A stretch of DNA of 48,392 nt from an uncultured SAR86 cluster bacterium (GCA_902559885.1 CACEJU010000008.1:1-48392), one strand, 5' to 3'. Positions 37,562 through 47,482 are shown, counted from the first letter of the stretch. A program made the numbers and translations. The notes: generated by a model not told the origin, from the letters alone.

Positions 37562-38440
37562 TTATGCCTTTCTATCTTTTTTATCTTTATTGTTAGATGC
37601 CCTTATCATATTTCTAATTTCATCCCAATTTTCATCGGTAAGTTTTGATAATCCAGAAAATGTTCCTCCACCTGTTAAATATTGTGCGCCATCAATTGCA
37701 ATAGTTTGACCAGTCAAATAATTACAACCATCAGACATTAAAAATGATGCTAAATTTTGTAGTTCACTCATTTTTCCAACCCTGCCTAGAGGTATCGTAC
37801 CTTCAGCCATACTATTATCTCCATCAGATTTTGGATTGAGCCTATCCCATGCCCCTTTTGTTGGAAATGGTCCAGGGGCAATAGCATTAACTCTTATTTT
37901 ATATTTTCCCCATTCTGCTGCTAAAGATTGTGTCATAGCGTGAAGTCCTGTTTTAGACATTGCTGATGGAACTACATATGGTGATCCTGTCCAGACCCAA
38001 GTTGCTAAAATTGAAATAATAGATCCTGGATGGTTCAATTCAATCCATCTTTTTCCAACAGAATGAGTTACATAAAAAGTACCATGAAAAACTATGTTAG
38101 CAATAGCATCAAATCCTTTTGGTGATAGGTCTTTAGTTGGAGAAATAAAATTCCCTGCTGCATTATTTACCAACCCATCAAGTGGCTGATCTTGAAAAAT
38201 TTCTTCAATATAGTTATCGACATCTGCAGATGCTCTTATGTCTAACGGTCTATACACAACTTCTGATCCATATTCTGATGTGATTTCATCCGCTGTATCT
38301 TTTAATACGTTTTCTCTCCTACCGCATATATAAATTTTTGCACCAAGTGAAGCAAAATGTGTAGCCATTTCTTTTCCAAGACCAGTTCCACCACCAGTAA
38401 CCAGTATGGATTTATTTTTTAATAAATTATCCTTAAACAT
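37562..38440 (-). CDS. SDR oxidoreductase, 2,4-dienoyl-CoA reductase-like
   Basis: A 292-residue short-chain dehydrogenase with the NADP-binding GGGTGLGKEMA loop, an NNAAGNF segment and the block SAMSKTGLHAMTQSLAAEWG. The usual YxxxK pair is missing its Tyr (Ser is there; Lys is kept), as in peroxisomal-type 2,4-dienoyl-CoA reductases, which work without that Tyr. It would reduce intermediates of unsaturated fatty-acid oxidation. It is six bases downstream of hemH. Confidence 0.85.
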   Translation of the reverse strand: MFKDNLLKNKSILVTGGGTGLGKEMATHFASLGAKIYICGRRENVLKDTADEITSEYGSEVVYRPLDIRASADVDNYIEEIFQDQPLDGLVNNAAGNFISPTKDLSPKGFDAIANIVFHGTFYVTHSVGKRWIELNHPGSIISILATWVWTGSPYVVPSAMSKTGLHAMTQSLAAEWGKYKIRVNAIAPGPFPTKGAWDRLNPKSDGDNSMAEGTIPLGRVGKMSELQNLASFLMSDGCNYLTGQTIAIDGAQYLTGGGTFSGLSKLTDENWDEIRNMIRASNNKDKKDRKA

Positions 38441-38446
38441 TCAATA

Positions 38447-39445
38447 TTACCTCTTACTTACTATATCAGATAATGCTTGAACAAAACTATCAGAGGAATT
38501 CAGTGAAGGAACAAATTCAAGCTCCTCACCTCCCATCTCAAGAAACATTTCCTTATATTCAACACCAAGCTCAATGATTGTTTCTAAACAGTCAGCTGTA
38601 AAAGCCGGTGAAAAAATTAAAACTTTTTTGACATCATTTTTTGAAAAATCTTCAAGGACTTCATCAGTGAAAGGTGTTAACCATTTATTTGTTAATCTGG
38701 ATTGAAATGATGTAACGATTTTATCTGATGATATTTCTAATTCATTAGCAAGCAACCTAGTCGTTTCATAACACGTAGCCTTATAACAAAATTTATTTTC
38801 ATCTGTTATGGCAATCTCACAATTATGATCAGAACACATCGAATCAAAATATACATTATCAACATGAGAATTAGGTATGCCATGGTAACTGAATATAATT
38901 TTATCAAATGAATCTAAGTCAAACTTTTTAGCCTTCTCAGCCCAAGATTGTATAAATAATTTATTATCATAAAACTGATTAATGAAAGTTATTTTTGGAA
39001 CTACCCAATACTTAGATATATATTTTTGAACTTCTTGAAAAACAGAACCTGTAGTAGCTGAAGCATAATGCGGAAACAAAGGTAAAATAATAATCTCATC
39101 TGGATTAGATTTCATGATTTTATCAATAACTTTTTTTAAGGATGGTTTTTGGTACCTCATAGCATAATAAACATCGTAATCAGATATATGATCTAGTTTA
39201 TTAGCTAATTCTTTGGTGTGAAATAATAGAGGAGAACCATTCTCAGTCCATAGCTGTTTATAAAGTTTTGATGAGCCAAAAGATCTAAACGGGACAATAA
39301 TAAAAGTAACAAGAAAAAATCTTAATAGAGGGTTTATATTTATTACCCTGCCATCTGTTAAAAACTCTCTTAAATACCTAAATACACTAAAGTATGTAGG
39401 TTTGTCTGGTGTACCTAAGTTAACTAGAAGTAATGCTTTTCTCAT
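38447..39445 (-). CDS. hemH: Ferrochelatase
   Basis: HemH inserts ferrous iron into protoporphyrin IX, the last step of heme synthesis. I start it at ATG 39445 (MRKALLLVNLGTPDKP), giving 332 residues. An open frame continues upstream to 39562, but that part only mirrors the overlapping MFS gene. The catalytic His is in SYHGIP and the conserved Glu in ADCLETIIE; a KATCYETTRLLA segment is also typical. It overlaps the end of the MFS gene by 26 bases, and an AGG lies just before its ATG. Confidence 0.95.
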   Translation of the reverse strand: MRKALLLVNLGTPDKPTYFSVFRYLREFLTDGRVININPLLRFFLVTFIIVPFRSFGSSKLYKQLWTENGSPLLFHTKELANKLDHISDYDVYYAMRYQKPSLKKVIDKIMKSNPDEIIILPLFPHYASATTGSVFQEVQKYISKYWVVPKITFINQFYDNKLFIQSWAEKAKKFDLDSFDKIIFSYHGIPNSHVDNVYFDSMCSDHNCEIAITDENKFCYKATCYETTRLLANELEISSDKIVTSFQSRLTNKWLTPFTDEVLEDFSKNDVKKVLIFSPAFTADCLETIIELGVEYKEMFLEMGGEELEFVPSLNSSDSFVQALSDIVSKR

Positions 39446-40628
39446 AACCTGATTTCTTAAAAATTGGATGACTAATAATGAATATGATACATAAAACACA
39501 CAGCATAGAGCTAAAATAATACAAATAACTAGGATTAATTCCATAAATAGGCATTGCCACAAATGGAGTCATTAAATGGCCTATAGGTATGACTGATCCG
39601 AGATAACCTGCAGCTGAGCCTTGGTTTTCTGGTGATTGAGAGATTGAAAGGCTTGATGATATAGCTGGTCTAATCATTCCAATCCCTAAACCGTTCATTA
39701 TGATTGATAAATAATAAATAGATATTTTATCTGAATAACCCATTGATATGTATGATAAAACCATCATTAATGAACCGTAAATCAGTAATTTATAATGAGG
39801 TAATGGAAATTGATCTGTGAATAGGTACTGGCTAACAATTGATGATATTGATAATAAAGTAAAAGTAATACTAACAATTATGGCAAGGTCATCTAGTGAG
39901 GAAAAAGAGTCATTTACATAAAAACCAATTGATTGGAATAAAGATGCATTACAAAAGCTCGTAATTGATGCTAAAAGTAAAAAAGGCCAAATCGTATCTG
40001 TAAGCCAGCTAATATTATTAATATTAGATTCTTTAGTTTTTTGAGGAATATTTTCAACATTTTTGTAAATTCCAATGGATGCGATGAGAGCAATTAAACT
40101 AAAAATATAAAAAGGAGCTTCATTTGATACTAATATGAGAAAACCTCCAATCAATGGACCTGAAACAGTCCCTATTAAAAAGCTTGATTCAAGTCTTGCA
40201 AATTTTACTGTTCGTTTGCTTTTAGATGTAGTGTCAGCAACATACGCAAAAGCAGCAGGCCTAGTAGCTGAACCTACTAGTCCATTAACCAGTCTTCCTA
40301 AAATGAGCATTGGAAATAAAAATGTGATATTTAATATATTTTTTTCAGCTAAAAATAAAGGTGTAATTAAAGCAATTAAAGAAAATGCGTATCCCAACAA
40401 TCCTAATATAGCAATATTTCTTCTACCATATTTATCGCTGGCCCTTCCCCACATAGCGCTTGTTAAAGCCCATGCAACCGCTGAAAAAGCAAATATTAAT
40501 GAAACTTGAAATTCAGATAAACCTAGATCTCTTGCCAGTGGCGGCACAAGAACAAAAACAAATGATTGACCTAAACCAACTGAAAATAAGCCAAACTTTA
40601 ACCAGCTTGAGCCAGCGGATTTACTCAT
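39420..40628 (-). CDS. MFS transporter, drug-efflux-like
   Basis: A 402-residue transporter with about twelve membrane helices. The MFS A-motif reads WGRASDKYGRRNIAILG between helices 2 and 3. The sequence resembles TetA-like and other DHA1 exporters, but the substrate is unknown. It lies two bases after trpS and overlaps hemH by 26 bases, so hemH translation may depend on it. Confidence 0.9.
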   Translation of the reverse strand: MSKSAGSSWLKFGLFSVGLGQSFVFVLVPPLARDLGLSEFQVSLIFAFSAVAWALTSAMWGRASDKYGRRNIAILGLLGYAFSLIALITPLFLAEKNILNITFLFPMLILGRLVNGLVGSATRPAAFAYVADTTSKSKRTVKFARLESSFLIGTVSGPLIGGFLILVSNEAPFYIFSLIALIASIGIYKNVENIPQKTKESNINNISWLTDTIWPFLLLASITSFCNASLFQSIGFYVNDSFSSLDDLAIIVSITFTLLSISSIVSQYLFTDQFPLPHYKLLIYGSLMMVLSYISMGYSDKISIYYLSIIMNGLGIGMIRPAISSSLSISQSPENQGSAAGYLGSVIPIGHLMTPFVAMPIYGINPSYLYYFSSMLCVLCIIFIISHPIFKKSGYEKSITSS

Positions 40629-40630
40629 AG

Positions 40631-41623
40631 TTATATTTTCGAAATACCTATCAGATCTCTGATTTCACCTATAAATTCCTTAGCTTGAGGTCTAACTTTG
40701 TTTGCACCTTCATTTAATAAATCATTAATGATATGAGGTTTATCATTTAATTCATTATATTTATCTCTGATATGTTGAACTTCGTTATTAATTTTATTAT
40801 ATAAAAGATTTTTAGCATCACCCCAGCCTATACCATCTTCGTATTTCTCTTGCAGTGAACTAATCTCATCGCTTGTTGCAAATGCAGAATACAATGAAAA
40901 AACATTACAGCCATTGGAATCTTTCTTTTCACCAGGTTCTAAGGAATTTGTTACTATTTTCATAATAGATTTTTTTAAAGTTTTCTCATCGGATAGTAAT
41001 GGAATTATATTTTTATATGATTTACTCATCTTTCTTCCATCCAATCCAGGTATAGTTTTAATGTCATCTCCAATAATAGCTTCAGGAAGATTGAATATTT
41101 TTTTATAGATATGATTGAACCTACCAGCTATATCTCTTGTCATTTCTATGTGTTGCAATTGATCAGCCCCGACAGGAACATGGGTGGCATTAAACATAAG
41201 AATATCAGCAGACATTAAAATAGGATAAGAGAACAAACCCATTGTAATACCCTTGTCTTCGTCTTTGCTCTCGTTTGTTGATACAGCTGCTTTATATGCA
41301 TGTGATCTATTCATCAGACCTTTTGCTGTAACACAAGACAAAATCCAACTTAATTCTAATATTTCTGGAATATCTGATTGTCGATAAAAAAAAGATTTAT
41401 CTATGTCTAATCCAGATGCTAACCATGAAATTGCAACAGATTTTACAGAATCATTAACCTCTGCTTTATTTGTATTTTTTATAATTGCGTGATAGTCAGC
41501 TAAAAAAAAGTATGATTCATCATTTTCAGCAGCTAATTTAAGAGCTGGTTTGATTGCGCCTAAATAATTACCTATATGAGGTGTACCTGTAGTTGTAATA
41601 CCTGTTAGAATTCGCTTTTTCAT
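40631..41623 (-). CDS. trpS: Tryptophanyl-tRNA synthetase
   Basis: TrpS charges tRNA-Trp. Its 330 residues match the family. The class I signatures are TTGTPHIGNYLGA (HIGH) and GRKMSKSYKN (KMSKS). It is the first gene of the minus-strand run and is divergent from the DUF349 gene across 34 bases. Confidence 0.97.
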   Translation of the reverse strand: MKKRILTGITTTGTPHIGNYLGAIKPALKLAAENDESYFFLADYHAIIKNTNKAEVNDSVKSVAISWLASGLDIDKSFFYRQSDIPEILELSWILSCVTAKGLMNRSHAYKAAVSTNESKDEDKGITMGLFSYPILMSADILMFNATHVPVGADQLQHIEMTRDIAGRFNHIYKKIFNLPEAIIGDDIKTIPGLDGRKMSKSYKNIIPLLSDEKTLKKSIMKIVTNSLEPGEKKDSNGCNVFSLYSAFATSDEISSLQEKYEDGIGWGDAKNLLYNKINNEVQHIRDKYNELNDKPHIINDLLNEGANKVRPQAKEFIGEIRDLIGISKI

Positions 41624-41657
41624 TTAGTATAATTATAAACGTCATAAAGGAATTATT

Positions 41658-43088
41658 GTGGAAACTAATAAAGATTTATTTAAAGAATTAGATAAAGCAG
41701 AAAAACTATTTCAAGATGGGTCGATAAAGAATGCTCAAAAGCTTGTTAGATCCGTATTACATGAATCAAAGAAACTTAAAAAAGTCCCAAATAAGCTTAG
41801 ACATAAATTAAATTTTTCACTTGCACAATCTAGATACTTTGATGATGTCTCAGCTTTTGCTGCTAACCCTAAAAGAAATGACCTAATAAATGAATTAAAA
41901 ACTATTGCTGAAAAACCTAATGACAAGCCAAAGCATCAAGCAAATCTTATTCATGACATTCAATCAAAATGGCAACATCTTGACCATACATCAAAACCAG
42001 CATCAAGAGATCAATGGAACGAATTTAACAAGCTTACAAATATAGCATGGGAACCATGTAAAGATTTTTTTAATGAACTTAAGCAAATTAAAATTGAAAA
42101 TGCGAATAAAAGAAAAGAAATTATTAATTCTATTGATATATATGCTTCAAACAATTCAAAAAAATGGCCTAATAACATAGAAATAATTAATTTTCTTAGA
42201 AATACATATGAAGAATGGCAAAAATTTGCTCCTGTATTAGATGAAGATTTTAAAAACCTTAAGCAAGAGTTTTTTAGAGCAAGAAAGCCTTTAAATGATC
42301 AAATTAAAAAACAAGATAAACATATAAAAGAATTAAAACTAGCTTTAATTGCAAAAGTAAAAGAACTTAACAATGAAGATAACGATGCCAACATTATTGC
42401 ATTTAATAGTCTAAAGACTGAATGGTCAAAGATTGGAAGACTTCCAAGAAAAATAGAATCAAAACTATGGTCTGATTTTAATAATAATGCTGACAGATTT
42501 TTTACAGAAAAAAACAAAGAAATAGAAGATGCCAAAAATAAATTAAATGAAATATTAAATAATATTAATAACTCCGAAGTGTCCATAAATGATATTGAAA
42601 AAGCTCTAAATGATAATAAAAAATTATCTAAAACAGACGAATATAAATCTTTACAAAAAGAATTAAAAAATAAAATTGAGCATAAGAAGAAAATCTCTAA
42701 AACTAATAAACTTCTAGCTTATAAACAAATATTTGAATTAATAAGTAAACCTGATACAAATATAGATCTTAATAATTATCCAAAACCCATCAAGGATGCA
42801 ATTGAAAGATCATACTTAAACTCAAAAAGTAACAAAAAGACTTTTCAAAAAGCATGTGTTCAAATGGAATTACTAGCTGGCAATGATTCATTAAAAAAGA
42901 ATCTTGAGCTCAGAAATCAAATTCAGCTTGAATTGTTATCAAATAAATTTAATAGATCATCTTCTAATGAAAATTCTTTAGAATCTAACATATGCTTATT
43001 TATAGAGAGCTTTAGCTCAAAAGACTCTACCGCTGCAGACAAAACTACTTGGAATAGGATGATGGATTCTGCGGAAAGCCTAATCTGA
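41658..43088 (+). CDS. DUF349 repeat protein
   Basis: A 476-residue, Lys- and Asn-rich, largely helical protein with repeated W-containing units such as IQSKWQHLDHTSKPASRDQW, typical of DUF349. Likely a cytosolic coiled-coil protein; no function is established. The start is GTG with AAGGA eight bases upstream. A TATAAT (41628-41633) in the 34-base gap could serve as its -10. It overlaps the convergent GPH transporter gene by nine bases. Confidence 0.85.
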   Translation: METNKDLFKELDKAEKLFQDGSIKNAQKLVRSVLHESKKLKKVPNKLRHKLNFSLAQSRYFDDVSAFAANPKRNDLINELKTIAEKPNDKPKHQANLIHDIQSKWQHLDHTSKPASRDQWNEFNKLTNIAWEPCKDFFNELKQIKIENANKRKEIINSIDIYASNNSKKWPNNIEIINFLRNTYEEWQKFAPVLDEDFKNLKQEFFRARKPLNDQIKKQDKHIKELKLALIAKVKELNNEDNDANIIAFNSLKTEWSKIGRLPRKIESKLWSDFNNNADRFFTEKNKEIEDAKNKLNEILNNINNSEVSINDIEKALNDNKKLSKTDEYKSLQKELKNKIEHKKKISKTNKLLAYKQIFELISKPDTNIDLNNYPKPIKDAIERSYLNSKSNKKTFQKACVQMELLAGNDSLKKNLELRNQIQLELLSNKFNRSSSNENSLESNICLFIESFSSKDSTAADKTTWNRMMDSAESLI

Positions 43089-44477
43089 ATTAATTTGTAG
43101 TTTATTAATTATTTCTGAATGTCGTTTTTTATCTAAACTGTAAAAGAAAAAAATAAATATAGGAATAATTAACAATATTGGTCCCACTACGCCTTGAACA
43201 AAAAATAAAGAGTAAGTTTGTTCATTGGTTGGGCTCTCTGTTGAATAATCTATAAAAGACAATACAGCTCCAGCAGTTATACTACCTATTGCTGTATTTA
43301 CTTTTTGAATAAATGATACAGATGAGTATAGTATGCCCTCTTGCCTTCTTCCGCTATTAAGCTCCACTTCATCAGCAATATCACCAATCATTGAGTCTCT
43401 GGTCATATTTCCCATTATTGAAAGTAGAGTTACAAAAAATAAAGGTAAGCATAAAAAAAATACTAATTCAGTAGATCCTTTATCGGGAGTTATACCAAGA
43501 TTATATGAAATAAACGCAATTGGACTTGAAAATGCAACACCGAATATACATATCATTACAAAATTTCGTTTATCAAATATTTTTACAAGTCTAGGAGTTA
43601 GAGCAAATGCTAAGAATGCAGAAAAAAAATAAATAAATAAGAAAATAGTAATCTGCTTTCCTTTGAGTTCCCAAAAATCCGTATTTATAAATAATGTAAG
43701 GTTATTTAATAGCCCCCAACAGATTGATAACGAGAGATTCCCAAAGAAAAAAATCAGAAATGATTTATTAGTAAGAGCTATAAGTATCTCATTTAAAATA
43801 TGATTTAATTGAGTTGTGCCTTTCCATGAGGATAAATTATTTACCTCATTCCTTGTTGATATAGTAGAAAAAATAATACTAACAGCCATAACGAAACCCC
43901 CAAGCAATGCTAAGTCAAAATATGCTTCTGGATTTAGTTGTCCTTGTGGATATTCAGGAGTGGATCTAAAAAAAACAAAATACGCAAAAAAAGCATTTGA
44001 TATTCCTGCAGTCCATGCAAATAATTCACGCCATGAGAATAATTTTGTTCTTTCATGATAATCATTAGAAATTTCAGCACCAAAAGATCTATGCGGAACT
44101 TCAAATAGCGTTATTCCAATTCGAGTAAAAGTTGCACATAAAAACATCCACCAAAACAATTGATTTTGAGATAGCTCCCAGCTTTCTTGTGGTGAAAATA
44201 ACAATATATAGAAAAAGGTAATAGGTATAAATGAAACCAACATATATGGATGCCTTCTTCCAAATCTTGTTTTTGTTCTATCTGAAATAGCACCCATTAA
44301 AGGATCAGTGATTGAATCAATTATTAATGCTAAAGCAATAGCACTAGATGCTAATAAAGGATCTAAACCAATAACTCTTGAATAAAAGAATAGAAGAAAA
44401 AATGTAAAGGCATCAGTTTTAATACCATTTGCAATAGCTCCAATAGAATAATTTATCTTAAATCTAGTTGTTAACAT
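43080..44477 (-). CDS. GPH-family (MelB-like) sugar:cation symporter
   Basis: A 465-residue MFS_2 transporter with twelve predicted helices. Family features include KINYSIGAIANGIK at the start, SITDPLMGAISDRTKTRFGRRHP between helices 2 and 3, and GMITRDS-like GNMTRDSMIGDIADEVE in the later half. Relatives import glycosides or oligosaccharides with Na+ or H+. It starts inside the end of the alpha/beta hydrolase gene (14-base overlap), so the two may be coupled. The substrate is unknown. Confidence 0.9.
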   Translation of the reverse strand: MLTTRFKINYSIGAIANGIKTDAFTFFLLFFYSRVIGLDPLLASSAIALALIIDSITDPLMGAISDRTKTRFGRRHPYMLVSFIPITFFYILLFSPQESWELSQNQLFWWMFLCATFTRIGITLFEVPHRSFGAEISNDYHERTKLFSWRELFAWTAGISNAFFAYFVFFRSTPEYPQGQLNPEAYFDLALLGGFVMAVSIIFSTISTRNEVNNLSSWKGTTQLNHILNEILIALTNKSFLIFFFGNLSLSICWGLLNNLTLFINTDFWELKGKQITIFLFIYFFSAFLAFALTPRLVKIFDKRNFVMICIFGVAFSSPIAFISYNLGITPDKGSTELVFFLCLPLFFVTLLSIMGNMTRDSMIGDIADEVELNSGRRQEGILYSSVSFIQKVNTAIGSITAGAVLSFIDYSTESPTNEQTYSLFFVQGVVGPILLIIPIFIFFFYSLDKKRHSEIINKLQINSD

Positions 44478-45390
44478 TACTATTAATTAAATGCTCGTAT
44501 AGATCTTCTTTAAATTCATGGAAAACAGGCTCTTCAATTAAATGTTTCATACCTTTAACAATTATTAATTTACTATTAGGGATGTTTTTATGAGCAATGT
44601 ATGCATTTTTAACTTTTATCATAGGATCTTTATCGCCGTGTATTATTAGAGTAGGTCTATTAATTTTTCTAACTTTCTTAATTCTGTCTCTTGTAGCTAA
44701 TATTGCTGTTACTTGCCTACCAAAACCATTATCATCACCACCCCTTTTGATATTGGCTAAAAAAAATTCTGATACCTCTGTTTTTAAATAATCATAATCA
44801 AATATACTTAACTCAGAATAAATTCTTAATGCTCTTTCTAATTTTTCTTCAATAGTTGCATTTGGATTCATGCTTCTTTTAAGAACTAGTTTTCTGATAG
44901 TCATACTTGGACCATTAAGTGGGCTTGGTGTGAGTATTGTGGAAGCTAGTTGTGTATAGCTAATTACCCTTTCTGGAAATTTAGAAGTTATGATTTGCCC
45001 AATCATACCGCCCATTGAAATCCCTAAAACATGAGCTCTATCAATATCTAGGGCATTAAGTACAGATATTCCATCATCAGCCATATCATCTATTAAATAT
45101 TCACTATTGATAGGAAGTCTTAAATAATATTTTAAATAATTTAAAAAAGTGAATGATTTATTATAAAAACGTGATGAAAGACCGACATCCCTATTATCGT
45201 ATACGATTGGTCTAAATCCATTTTCAGTTAAGAATGAAAGTAAATGAGGAGGCCAAAAAGAAAGTTGGCCACCTAATCCTTGAACCAACAAGATAGGAAT
45301 TCCGTCTATCGGCCCATAGTCTCTATAAAAAATTTTAACACCGTTATTATTTGCATAACTTTCATTAAAATTTTGTTTATATGTTGTCAC
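44464..45390 (-). CDS. Alpha/beta hydrolase
   Basis: A 308-residue cytosolic hydrolase. The nucleophile elbow is GISMGG, the acid is in HGDKDPMI and the base His in MKHLIEEP; a YDNRDVGLS loop and a VQGLGG oxyanion segment are also present. It is probably an esterase or lipase-like enzyme. It overlaps both neighbours by four and 14 bases in a transporter-hydrolase-DUF3089 unit. Confidence 0.9.
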   Translation of the reverse strand: MTTYKQNFNESYANNNGVKIFYRDYGPIDGIPILLVQGLGGQLSFWPPHLLSFLTENGFRPIVYDNRDVGLSSRFYNKSFTFLNYLKYYLRLPINSEYLIDDMADDGISVLNALDIDRAHVLGISMGGMIGQIITSKFPERVISYTQLASTILTPSPLNGPSMTIRKLVLKRSMNPNATIEEKLERALRIYSELSIFDYDYLKTEVSEFFLANIKRGGDDNGFGRQVTAILATRDRIKKVRKINRPTLIIHGDKDPMIKVKNAYIAHKNIPNSKLIIVKGMKHLIEEPVFHEFKEDLYEHLINSNVNN

Positions 45391-46484
45391 TTTGTAAATG
45401 CTTTAATTCTCTTATCAATGTTATGTCTTAAAGATCCCCAAAATAACATAACATCAAAAGAATGAAGGTCACCAGTAAAGCTGCGCATTTTTCTCATCTT
45501 ATCAATTAACTCACCTTTAGTTTCTAGTAAACCACTTTCATTATTAATTCTAGAGCTAAAATTTTGAACTTTAGTTTGACCAATTCTTTTTTTAGAGTTG
45601 GTATGTTCCATAATAGTTAAATCTGTAAATACATCATTATTTGATTTATTTATTATCGAACAATGGCTATCATCCTGATTAACCCATTTAGGGCTTGAGC
45701 TCCAATTAAATGGATTGGAGCCTATAATTTTTTGTGACATATTTTGAAAACTCCAACCATCAGGCGTCCAATGTGGTGTTTTTTCTCTAGTTCTTTTAAA
45801 ACCCTCAACTACAGTTGACCATGAGATAATTGAGTGATTGTCTGATTCAGTTTTCGATGCTGATAGATTACTAAATAATTTTGGAAATGCTGCTTCTGGG
45901 ATTATATAGCCAATTAAATAAGCATTAATAAACTGATCTATTAATTTGGAATTTATAATTCTATTATAAATTAACCTTTGGCCATGTAATGCGCCTTGGC
46001 TATGTCCATAGATAAAAAAAGGTTTGCCTTGATTAAAATTATCAATATAAAAATCAAATGCTGCTTCAACATCGCTATAAGCAACATCAAGAGCATCAGT
46101 ACCATTGGTGTGGTTTGAAAAAAATGAATAATAAGTAGCCTGCCTATATTCAGGAGCATAAATATTACAAGATCCATTAAATACTGAGGCTTGATTAGCA
46201 AGCATAACCTCGCTTCTCTCATATGCTGATGATGCTTTATTTAAATTAAAATTCCATTTTTTTTCAAAAAACCCTGTTGGATGTATATAAAAAACATCTA
46301 TATCACTATTATTAACTGATGAATATTCAGAAGAAGGAACTAAAAGTTCATACCCTTTAGTGTCTGGAAGAGCTAACCAATTATCTTTCAAATTATAATC
46401 TGGTGCTTGTGGAACATTATCTAATGTAAAATTATTTTCAGGTTTAACGAACTCTAAGAGTTTATATAAAGCTCTATCTGCCAT
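45387..46484 (-). CDS. DUF3089 alpha/beta-hydrolase-like protein
   Basis: A 365-residue protein of the DUF3089 family, with DVFYIHPTGFF near the start and the nucleophile motif YGHSQGALHGQRL. The family has a hydrolase fold and is often annotated as lipase-like, but activity is unproven. No signal peptide is seen. Its start overlaps the stop of the HD-domain gene by one base. Confidence 0.88.
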   Translation of the reverse strand: MADRALYKLLEFVKPENNFTLDNVPQAPDYNLKDNWLALPDTKGYELLVPSSEYSSVNNSDIDVFYIHPTGFFEKKWNFNLNKASSAYERSEVMLANQASVFNGSCNIYAPEYRQATYYSFFSNHTNGTDALDVAYSDVEAAFDFYIDNFNQGKPFFIYGHSQGALHGQRLIYNRIINSKLIDQFINAYLIGYIIPEAAFPKLFSNLSASKTESDNHSIISWSTVVEGFKRTREKTPHWTPDGWSFQNMSQKIIGSNPFNWSSSPKWVNQDDSHCSIINKSNNDVFTDLTIMEHTNSKKRIGQTKVQNFSSRINNESGLLETKGELIDKMRKMRSFTGDLHSFDVMLFWGSLRHNIDKRIKAFTK

Positions 46485-47057
46485 TAGGAATTTTTATATA
46501 TAGACTGTTTTGGTTTAGCAAAAACCCTTTTGACCATAGGAATAAAGAAATCTAAAGGTAAAGATTCATAATCTGGATCAAAACTATTTTGATCATATTT
46601 CTCACAAAACTCTTTACAGTCATCAAAATATTCATGATCCTTAAACTTATCGCGCATATTTTTATCAAGTCCTAAATAATGAAAAAAAATAATACCCTTG
46701 AAAGATTCCATGATGTTTTACAATCCAGTAATTTTTTTCAGATACAAAGGGTTGCAATAAGGTTGCTGCAAAATCGGCATGGTTGGATGGTGCTAAATTA
46801 TCACCTATGTCATGAAGTAAAGCACAAACGACATACTCTTCATCTCTTCCATCATGATAGGCTCTGGTCGCCGTTTGTATTGAATGTGTAAGCCTATCTA
46901 CTGCAAAACCACCATAATCATTACCCAGCATCATCAAATGATCTATTATTTTATTGGGTAGCTCAGATGCTTCGTTGATATTTGATTCAGCAACAATTGA
47001 CCAATCTTCAGCAGTACCATGTTCCATGGCAGTAAATTTTGCTCTTTTTTCTGACAT
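46484..47057 (-). pseudogene. HD-domain (PhnZ/TmpB-like) protein interrupted by a one-base frameshift
   Basis: Two overlapping frames on the minus strand make one HD-domain protein. The first (47057 to 46665) holds LTHSIQTATRAYHDGRDEEY, the HD pair in CALLHDIGD, APSNHADF and IVKHHGIFQGYYFF, then goes out of frame. The second (46711 to 46484) continues HYLGLDKNMRDKF, KFCEKYDQNSFDP-like EFCEKYDQNSFDPDYESLP and a VFAKP end. They join if the T8 run at 46682-46689 had seven Ts. Joined, the protein has about 190 residues. It resembles diiron HD oxygenases of organophosphonate catabolism, with their Tyr kept but the Glu three residues later replaced by Phe. It could be a pseudogene, a sequencing error or a slippage gene. 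Confidence 0.8.
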
Positions 47058-47071
47058 AGCTAAATTATAGC

Positions 47072-47482
47072 TTATATCTTTAGTGGTGCTAGTTTATTTG
47101 TTGCTGTTGCTGAGGCAATTAATTTGCCGTTTTGAAATAATTGAGCTTCCGTGAAAGCTATGCTTTTTCCAAATTGAATAATTTTACTTATGGCTTCAAC
47201 TGGACCTGGTGCACAAGGCTTATAGAACTTAACATCAATATCTAAAGTCAAGCCCGTCATCTCACCTTTTGTTAAAAAAATAATATGCTGAGCCATTGAT
47301 GTATCTAGCATTCCTGAAACAAAACCACCCTGCACTACAGTTCCAGCTGAATGAGTTAAATCTTCAGTTGGTTCAAAATAACAAGTATATGTTTTGTGAA
47401 CCTCGTTATAGATAGCTTCTGTAAAACCAAATATCTTTAAAAATGGAGGTGCATGTTTTGGATTAAGTGGTATATCGCTCAT
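47072..47482 (-). CDS. PaaI-type hotdog-fold thioesterase
   Basis: A 136-residue protein with the acyl-CoA thioesterase layout: HSAGTVVQGGFVSGMLDTSMA, then LDIDVKFYKPCAPGPVEAIS and a final ASATATNKLAPL. It probably hydrolyses a CoA ester; the acyl group is unknown. Its ATG is 13 bases downstream of tRNA-Ser, with no room for a promoter between. Confidence 0.88.
   Translation of the reverse strand: MSDIPLNPKHAPPFLKIFGFTEAIYNEVHKTYTCYFEPTEDLTHSAGTVVQGGFVSGMLDTSMAQHIIFLTKGEMTGLTLDIDVKFYKPCAPGPVEAISKIIQFGKSIAFTEAQLFQNGKLIASATATNKLAPLKI

Noticed and set aside
39446..39562. N-terminal membrane extension of ferrochelatase
   Set aside because: The extension only overlaps the end of the MFS gene in another frame; HemH similarity begins at the ATG at 39445.
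46679..46891. 70-codon plus-strand frame antisense to the HD gene
   Set aside because: The opposite strand encodes conserved HD-domain sequence over the same bases.
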